NCBI GenBank assembly: GCA_010015655.1
Contig: ML976667.1
Location: 747,941 to 811,940 of the forward strand
Origin: Bimuria novae-zelandiae CBS 107.79
Taxonomy: Eukaryota; Ascomycota; Dothideomycetes; Pleosporales; Didymosphaeriaceae
Direction: 5' to 3'
DNA length: 64,000 bases
Of the stretch, positions 56,394-64,000 are shown piece after piece; position 1 is the first letter of the stretch, and the number at the start of each line of letters is the position of its first letter. The notes under the pieces were generated by a model. That model worked only from the letters and a program-made list of their open reading frames with translations, was not told the DNA's origin and made no database searches. A program made the translations under genes and the position numbers.

Positions 56394-57224
56394 ATGGCAG
56401 GATGTGGCAATGAGGATAGAAGAAGTCTCTGGCAGTCAAAGGGTTGTTGGGGGGAGTGCGGCGTTGCGCTGTCCTCGCGTAAGATACAAACTATAAGTAA
56501 GTTAAATTTTACTACTTTTTCAACATTCTTATTTTTAGGTTTTTTTTTAACATCTAAAAAAGTTTATTAAATTAATTATTAAGTTAGTGTGAGTCAAAAT
56601 AGAATTTTGGAGGGGGAACATAAAGGTCGATGTAGGTGCTAGTCGTCACAATTCCCACAGGGGCAGGAAACATTAATTAGCGAAAGCGCACTAGAGGGGG
56701 CTCTGCAGTGCGGGGGAGTAGGTGGTGCTGTTTACGCGCCTCTCAAGACCCACCGTTAAGACACGCTAGATCCAAAAATTACTGGCAATACCATGCATTC
56801 AATTCATCTCGCTATTCTACATGCCCTGCATTATTAAACCCTACCTCCATACATCTCCTATATCCCTCCCCCACCATCTTCGCCTTCAAATCCCTATTTT
56901 GTGGATATCCAAATCGAAATCGTGAACAAGAAGAAAAATCGCAGACTAACTGTATTCAAGCGCGTTCAGTCCAGAACGTCAATGGAGCAAGGAGATTCGT
57001 GTCGTCAAAGTGGTTATTAAGTACAGGCCGTCAGAGTCGACGGTGGATCCAAAGATCTTATGCGGGTCGCGCAGGCGTCGGTCGAGGACCCGGCGGCGGC
57101 GTGGAAAATGTGCTCAATTGAAGCATACAGTGGAATGAAGTGAAGCTAGGGGTGTGACTCTCGGCGAATGCGGTATCATGCAGCGGCGAGGTCGGACTCA
57201 AGGTGGGTAGAAAGTCACGCGCTC
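56394..57224. other. Intergenic with short AT-rich patch
   Basis: No gene. About 100 bases at 56495-56595 are strikingly AT-rich (long T and A runs) inside GC-normal DNA. They may be a small RIP-mutated insertion or simply a 3' untranslated region. Confidence 0.45.
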
Positions 57225-58300
57225 TCAATGGTACCGTGGAGGCGACGATTGACCGTTGGTCACGCCATTGGTATAGCCCCCTCCTCGGTGGTCGAACTCT
57301 CTCCGCATGGCCTCGAGTGTTTGTGGGAAGTACGGCTTGATGCCGTAGGTTGACAGGTACTGGGCAGTCTTTTCGATGCGCTTGATCTCGCGCTGCACGT
57401 TCCACTCCTCTCCTTCGCCGAAGCGCTTGTTGACTACGTCGACCATGGCGATATCGAGACGTGCGTAGAAGTCGCGACGGGCAGCAAGATCTTCCTCGTC
57501 GCCGCTGTCGAGGCCTCCGTGTGAGTTTAGGTTGCCGCCGAGCTTGAGCACTAGATCGAAAGCATGGCGAGGCCCAGATGGAAGGAGCGACAGACGCTGG
57601 ATGTCAGGCAAGAACTTGAGCATGGCCGAGGCGAAGTGGGCGGAGGATATGGAGTCGTTGAGGTCGTCTTGCAGGCGGTGGAGGTCGAAGTTGACAATGG
57701 TGATTTTGCGGTCGAGCTGGGCGTTGAGGGTGAGGGCTCCGTCCGAGGTTGTGCTGTCCATGATCTTTGCAATCGAAGGCGGAACATCTTTTATACTTAG
57801 TCAGCCTGTCATAACGTGTAGCGGGTGTCAGATGTCAGCGTACCTGGTCGCAGGCCCCGCTTGTCAATCCAGCTGTGAACCTCGGCGCGCTGCTGCTCAA
57901 GCTGCTCAACCCAAGCCTGCATGTCCGCGAGCTGGCTCTCCAGCTGCTCAATCTTCTCCGTGTAGGGACGGACAGCCTGGTTGAAGGCTTGGGCCAGCAG
58001 ATCGGGCATCGGCTCCGCCTTCATGCCGGAGCTCAGCGGCGGCGTGGGCTGCCCCAGCGCAGCGGCGTTGATGCCGTTGGGCATGCCTCTCGAGTACTGG
58101 GCTTCCTGAGGTTGCTGCGGGCGCGGATACATCTCCTCGGTAGGTGAAGATACTTGCTGCTGCGGCTGCTGCGGCTGCGGCTGCTGCTGGGTGTGAGACG
58201 AATCAGGCCTCTGCTTTTCGTAGTCGTCGTAGGATTGGCTGCGCTGCGGGGGATCGTTTTCGATGTAGCTGTTGGCCCGGGATCGGCGCTTGAAGAACAT
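57225..58300 (-). CDS. Hypothetical fungal coiled-coil protein, two exons
   Basis: Two minus-strand frames join through an intron (GTACGC donor at 57843, CTGACTAAG branch, AAAG acceptor at 57788) into one 339-residue protein: exon 1 58300-57844, exon 2 57787-57225. The start MFFKRRSRANSY is basic. Residues 25-90 are Gln/Pro-rich and disordered. Residues 105-150 form a predicted coiled coil (YTEKIEQLESQLADMQAWVEQL), followed by a helical region (LNAQLDRKITIVNFDLHRLQ and later RDFYARLDIAMVDVVNKRF). The Gly/Asn/Ser C-terminus is short. I do not recognise a named family. Its upstream region (58301-58600) is the probable promoter. Confidence 0.75.
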
Positions 58301-59500
58301 AGTGGGAAAGAGAAAAGAAGACGCAGAGCGCGCTGGACTGAGGAATGTAAATATAAGCGAGGGAGTAGTCGCGAAGGTGGAGGTTGGACGGTTGGCGTAG
58401 GCGCGCTGTTGAGTGGAGGAATTGGGGGGGCTTGCGGGAGGTTGGGAGCGACCCAGAATATAATAGTGCGCGCCGTGACACAGCTCGTGTGGACAGTGGC
58501 ACAAAAGATCGCGTGCAACGCAGGTGATAAAGAATAAAAGCTAGCGAATGCGCGACCTCAATTGACGCTGTGAGTTGTCCTTCCCTGGTCGAGGGCGACA
58601 ACTCATGATCGACTTGCGTCGAGATGGGGCATGCGGACAGGCGGCTCTCAACGCGGGATGAGCAGGCCTCCGGCGCCTTCCCGAGCCAACCACGCGCATT
58701 TGTTTACCATCGCGACTGCCACGAACCGACTACGACTGGGGAAAGCGCCAGTGGGCCCGCAGAATATCTCCCAAGTTCTCCAACGTCATGATAACACCAT
58801 GCGTGTCGTGGTCGACGGCTGCACGGCGCCGTATCCGTCAACGTCGTATGACCCGCCGTCTCAGCTGCCATCCACACTTGAAGCTCCCCACTAGACCTGG
58901 TTCACCTCGAAACTCACCAGTCTTCTATCAGTGTCAGAAGCCACGGTGTGCGAAGAGCTAGTTTTAGAAAGTGCTGCGTCTCGAACGAATGGTTCGCGCT
59001 AGCTGACATATTCAAAGATGTTCCTGCACGTCTTTTCGCCAGAACCTAATAACATGCCCGTGCGCGCAACGCCCGGATTCGCGCAACGCCCCGCAAACAC
59101 CATCTCAGCGATCTCAAATTTAAAGCCGTACAACGCCACACAATAGCTTAATATTTATAAAAACGTAGTAGTGCAGTAACTAGATGCTTGCGATTAACTT
59201 GTACTATCTAAATTTTTATAAGAGGTTAACGCTGCGGCTACGTAATATAACTTTAGGTAGAGTAGTAGATAGCTTATCTCTAGCTTAAATACTAGCGTAA
59301 GCAGCGCTAGCGCGTTTTTAACGCTTATTACTTAATAAAGCTACTTATAAGGCTAGTTACTTACGCTTTTAAGCTTATTAGGTAGGTTTTTTTTAGTATT
59401 AAGCTTTAACTTTGTGCGCGCGTTTAGCTACAAAGGGTAATCTCAATAAAGTCGGCCGTCACGTGCAGCAGGGATTCCTGCAGGGGTAGCAACTTCAAAA
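58301..59500. other. Promoter of the coiled-coil gene, then AT-rich decayed repeat
   Basis: Ordinary sequence to about 59100, then an AT-rich RIP-like block to about 59440 with no recognisable coding remains. No gene. Confidence 0.45.
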
Positions 59501-59559
59501 GTCGCGCATCTTGATTCCATCTAAAGTATAAGCAAATACACCCAAATAAGATGTTCTAA

Positions 59560-59860
59560 TTATGCTGTAAAGTTGTTCTGGCCACCTGCGTCCTCGCAGA
59601 GCTCTGCAACGCGCATAAAGTAGGTAGGATGAAGCTTTTCGGCCATATACTGCCTGAGTGTCTCATCACCTTGCCAGACCTCCTTTATGTACTGTTCTGC
59701 AGCCTTTTTGGCCTCCTTAGAACTTGATAGGCATTCGTAACTTGCCAAAAAACCTTCTAGACGCCCAAAACAGCGCTCAATTGGGTGTAAGTCGGGTGAA
59801 TTGGGAGGCTGAGGGCCAAACTTGATTCCTAGAGCTTCAATTTCTGGCTGGCAGTACTAG
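59560..59860 (-). pseudogene. Tc1/mariner-type transposase C-terminal remnant
   Basis: Minus-strand sequence reads KFGPQPPNSPDLHPIERCFGRL, the D-P-N-x-P-D-L-x-P-I-E signature that ends the catalytic domain of Tc1/mariner transposases (last acidic residue E), followed by a Lys/Glu-rich tail to a stop at 59560. This end is little mutated. Upstream, from 59860 to about 60400, the sequence is heavily AT-shifted. I could not find the inverted repeats. Confidence 0.8.
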
Positions 59861-60419
59861 AGACCTAGTAAGTGTAGGCGAACGTTGTCTTAAATTAAAT
59901 AAATAGCTGCGCCTAGGTTATTATCGCGTATAGCGTAGTAATAAGGGAATAGGTGTTTCTTAAGTATGTTCTTTACGTACTAGATACCGTTCATGCCCTT
60001 CCCTCCGTTGTATACAAACTCCTCTATTTTAAAGAACTTTTTAATAGTAAGAGGTTTCTTAATACCTGCGCGGAGAGCTCTACCCTTCTTACTAGTAGTC
60101 TTATTAGTAGCTTAGCGTTAACTATTATTATAGGCAATATTATAGTTAATTTCCTATAATTACTATTCTTTATTAGTACTAGCGATAGTCGCGCGAGAGC
60201 GTTTAACCTTAAAAGCCTCCTTTGCTATATTATTTATATAGGAGACGCGTTGTATAAGGTCCTCGCAGCTCTTATTATTATCCTAAGCCTAAATAACGCA
60301 AGGGCGTTAATAGGAGCAAGTAGTATTAGTTAAAGTAGTAGCGTAGATTATAAGACTAAATTTAGGTGGCGTTATAGGCAGTGCGTAGACGTTACTATCT
60401 TATCTAACTAGTCTTAAAA

Positions 60420-60612
60420 TGTCGCGGTGAGCAGAGCTGGACAGTACGTAGGGAAATTAAAGGATTGAACTAAGGTTATACTATCTAGGAACTACAGAAG
60501 ATATAGGTGCGCAGGCATAAATAACACTAGTCCTGGATAGGTAGAAGGTAAGTCGCAACTATGCCAAGGTAAGAGCAACTATCTTGTAAGGTAAGGGCTA
60601 TAAACCGTAACA
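60420..60612 (-). repeat. Putative 3' LTR of a copia element
   Basis: On the minus strand a polypurine tract (CTAGGGGGTG) is followed at once by TGTTACGG, and about 193 bases later the sequence reaches CACCGCGACA. The TG...CA ends and the adjacent tract mark an LTR. The partner LTR lies beyond the window. Confidence 0.6.
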
Positions 60613-63600
60613 CACCCCCTAGCTGGCGTAGACTTAAAGGTCAGTAAGTCAACGATAGCTAATTAGTATTAGTGTATATAGAGGGCGTTAAGATTGTCCC
60701 TATTAACCTAACGCAGTCCTTTTAGGCGCTTAGTAATATTAATAAGGCTAAGTTAGCAGACAAACTCTATAAACTTCTACTTAGGTAGAATCTTCGTAAG
60801 TCCATCGGCAGGCATATAGTCAGTAGGAACCTATTAGACATTAATACAAGAGGCTTTAACTTCCTATCGAATCCAAAGCTAGTAGATGTCAACATATTTA
60901 ACTTTTATGTAAAGCTTATCTTATTACTTAGTAACAATACCAACAGTCTACTAATTATCACACTAGATAGTAGGTATATAATTAAGCGTAAGATTAATAC
61001 TAGTAAAGAAACGTATCCACTCCTCTATTTATAAGGCAGCAAGTAAGAGCAAGAGTAGTTTAGACTTTATAATTAATTTTATAACTATACGCTACACTAT
61101 TAACTTCTAGTTAATTATTAGCCTACTAAACTTAAATGCGTAACCTTAAGAGCTCTAATAAGTCTTAGGTTTATTAGCGTATAAGGCGTTAAATAATCTA
61201 AAGAAGAGAGGATCGCGGTATATTAGATTATTAGAGAGATACTTAGCCACGTCTTGCGTGCTAGCAAAGGCTTTAAGAGCAAAAGCCTTTATGCTAAGCA
61301 GGTAGCGCTAGGTCTGGCGTATCTTTAAGACGTAAGACTGTCCTGGGTTGGTAAGATAGCAAGCAAACACAACGTGCGTTTAAGCGACGTTAGGTCTACC
61401 CTAGACAGCGATGTATGCAAGTAAGCTAACTAGTTATTAATAGAGCTTTATTTAAGCAATATTAGGCTCCTTAGTAGACTGCAATAGCTAGTTCTCTATA
61501 AGTAAGATGTCTAGAGTCTTGCCTACAGCCTTAATACTAAATTAAGCGCACACCTTATCGATAAAGGCGTCTTAGACTAGCCAGGTCTTGTGTAACGCTC
61601 GATCGCGGACGATACGGATTCTGAGAAACCAGGTAAGGTCTCCTATAGATTTAATGTTGTATAGGTCCACCAGATTCTTCTCAAAGGGCCTATAGAGATA
61701 GGCGTTTGATCGATAAAACGCCATAATAATATTATTAACGTAGATAAATAGGATAAGCTAGCGGCTCGTGTATAAGTAAGGAAAGCCTTTAACTAGCTTT
61801 AGACCTAGCTTAACAAGCTATCGGCGTAGCTTATTATACTATAGTAGTAATAACTCCTTTAGGCCATACAAGGCGCGGAGCACCAGCATAATCTCGCCTT
61901 TAGTATGGCAGAATAGCTTAGGTGTTTCAGCGTATAGCTTCTAATTAATCTCAGCGTTTAGGAAGGCAGTAGGAATATTATACTACTTTAGCTTTAGATT
62001 AAAGTAATTAGTAATTATAATAAAAGCGCGAAAGTTACGGATCGTAAATATAGTAGCGTACGTATTATTAAGTAGAGCTTAAAAATCTCCTCGAATAATA
62101 AGTTAAGCCTTAAACTATAAGAGGTATTTATCTCCGTCGATCTTGTACGTGAATACCTATATTAATAGTAGCACCTTAGCGTCTATAGTGGCCTTTATTT
62201 TTATAGTCTTCTTAAAGACTCCTTTAGCGCGTAGAGCCTGCTATTTAACCTCTATAGCGCGTTAGAATTGATTACTAAATATATGTGTATTAAGCTGCTT
62301 CACTGCCTTAGGTAAAGGTGGCAGCTAAGACTGATAGATTCTTAGTATCTTATCTATAGTAGGTATAGTGCGAATCTTAGTCGAGAATACATAGAGATAG
62401 TTAATAAGAGGTATAGCTCCTAGCGCTATAGTGTATATATAAATTATAAAATTATTAAGATCTTTCTGCTTTCGATTGCGTTTGCTAGTAAGGATAAGAC
62501 TTATATTATTTAGATCTAGATTAACATCTTGTGGAGCTCTCTCGCCGCATTAGCGATAGCCCTTAGGTACTTTATTACTCTCAGGAGTCTGATTGCTTAT
62601 GGCAGTAGACATTATAGGTCTAGGGGTAGGTAGCTATTACTGTGTTAATTCAAATACGTTATTAGTCTGTTTACCCCCTACCTGGGAGCCTGTAGCTCTT
62701 GAAGCTAAGGTTATAGGTGTTTCTACTAGGCGGCGACGTTAACGAGTAGTTAATAAATCTTTAATATTAACATTATATTAATGTTCCTTTAGGTATTCGA
62801 GTAGTTTAATTATTTCCTTAAGCACTAATTCTGACGGATACCTATCTATCCTATTAAAAAAGAGTGTAGGCTCAAATACAACATCGCGTGTAACAATAAT
62901 AGTATCCTTTATAGGTAGCTATATGCGGAAGATGTTAGTGCCTTAGTAGTTAATAAGGTGGCTAATAAGAGTACGCGATTTAAGCTTGTTAGCAGCTCTT
63001 AGATCGCGATTATAGACGTAGGCGCGACAGCTAATAGGCCTTATATAAGCAACGAGTGGCTTTTATCCCTATACGACCTTATATGGCGTCTTCCAGCCTA
63101 GTGCTTCTATGGGCGTGCGATTAAGGATGTACGCGATAGTGCGATACATCTTATGTGACAGGTTCTTTAGTAGTTTGGCGTGTATGCGCATAGCGCGAGC
63201 TCGCTGTATAAGTACTCTGCTAGCACGTTTGATAAGTCTATTTAGTTCCTTTATTCTAGCAGGTGCTGGCTTATATAGCATACCTAGCTCTTCTGTTATA
63301 TTAATAAGGTTATTTCCAAATCCTCTCTTATTGTCGCACTAAATAGTAACTACGTTAGCGTTGTATACACGCTAGATCCTGTAAATTAAGGATATAAACT
63401 AACGTATAAGGGTTATCTTGTCTTTTCGCTTAACTGTGGCGATTTTATGCCACTTTAAGTACTTATCTATAGAGTGCAGGGCGTACTTGCTGCCGTTAAT
63501 ACACTCCTCTTTTATAAGGATAATGTAGATAAAGTCTATCGCGATTTAATAGAACGGTTTTTATGCGCGGCTCTCGGCCAGGCGCCTTAAGATAATATAA

Positions 63601-64000
63601 GTTATTTAAGTCTTAATATATATCTTATATCGACAGTCTATGTGTTCTCTAGTTAATTAAACACCTTTAACGTTTAATTTAAGATGGTTAACTACTTTCT
63701 AGCCTAAATAGGCCTAGATATAATAAGCAGCACGCTAATTAATAACGTTAATAGGCTTTAGCGCGTACGACGGGCGGTATAATACCCTAAACGTACTTAA
63801 TAGTAAGCGTAGAAGTAATAGCGACAGTTAATATAACGGTTTAGTATCTATTAGCTAGTGGCCTCTATTATACTTAAGTTAGGTAATAACGTTTAATAGT
63901 TAGCGCATGTACAGGACATCACGGCTAGAGTTAAAATAAATAGACTCTATATAGTAGCGAGTAAGTCCTAACAAGCTTATAAGAAAGCCTTTAATATATA
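60613..64000 (-). mobile_element. Ty1/copia retrotransposon, RIP-mutated, truncated by window edge
   Basis: The AT-saturated interior still reads, on the minus strand, an integrase piece at 63069-63281 (HKMYRTIAYILNRTPIEALGWKTPYKVV, split here as LNRTPIEALGWKTPY) and the reverse-transcriptase active site at about 61731-61742 as FIYVNN. Order along the minus strand is integrase before reverse transcriptase, which is the copia arrangement. Stops are everywhere, so the element is dead. Its 5' end lies outside the window. Confidence 0.85.
63069..63281 (-). pseudogene. Copia integrase fragment
   Basis: Best-preserved coding piece of the element, 70 codons, matching the C-terminal integrase region of Pezizomycotina copia polyproteins (YILNRTPIEALGWKTPY). 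It is open only by chance among the RIP stops around it. Confidence 0.8.

Overview
The window is a piece of nuclear genome from a filamentous ascomycete (Pezizomycotina; a Dothideomycete is my best guess). The evidence is the many short GT-AG introns with CTRAC branch points, fungal families such as a VIB-1-type NDT80 factor and a HET-domain protein, and transposons decayed to AT-rich sequence full of C-to-T type changes, the mark of repeat-induced point mutation (RIP). A run of 40 Ns at 18362-18401 is an assembly gap.

Layout. 0.5-1.5 kb: an unrecognised three-exon gene. 2.4-4.2 kb: a gene-free, plus-oriented stretch resembling the arrays further right. 4.4-11.9 kb: a long gene-poor region leading to the VIB-1-like regulator (to 14.3 kb), then the SRP receptor beta subunit (15.4-16.4 kb). 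19-26.2 kb is the oddest part: minus-oriented arrays of a degenerate short motif, punctuated by TATA boxes and split by a broken F-box-type gene. 26.5-37.2 kb is housekeeping: cystathionine beta-synthase, an MFS-transporter remnant, thymidylate synthase divergent from an augmin-like gene, a charged repeat protein, and an F-box gene with an in-frame stop. 37.3-40.1 kb is a RIP-mutated Fot1/pogo transposon carrying two solo LTRs. 41-58.3 kb is gene-dense: a HET-domain gene with a frame break, NOT2 of CCR4-NOT, a bZIP factor, mitochondrial ribosomal protein uL29m, Rab GDI, the GPI-anchor enzyme MCD4 and a coiled-coil protein. 58.9-64 kb is RIP-mutated transposon sequence: a Tc1/mariner transposase relic, then a minus-strand copia element running off the window.

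Together. Most genes are unrelated core functions: secretory pathway (SRP receptor, GDI, MCD4), nucleotide and sulfur-amino-acid synthesis, mRNA turnover, mitochondrial translation. Two loose themes stand out: VIB-1, a HET protein and a JlbA/IDI-4-like bZIP belong to families linked to heterokaryon incompatibility and starvation, and thymidylate synthase shares a 205-bp promoter holding an MluI cell-cycle box with a spindle gene. The best candidate for something undescribed is the motif array at 19-26.2 kb. It looks transcribed (TATA boxes, duplicated leaders) but has no conserved long reading frame.
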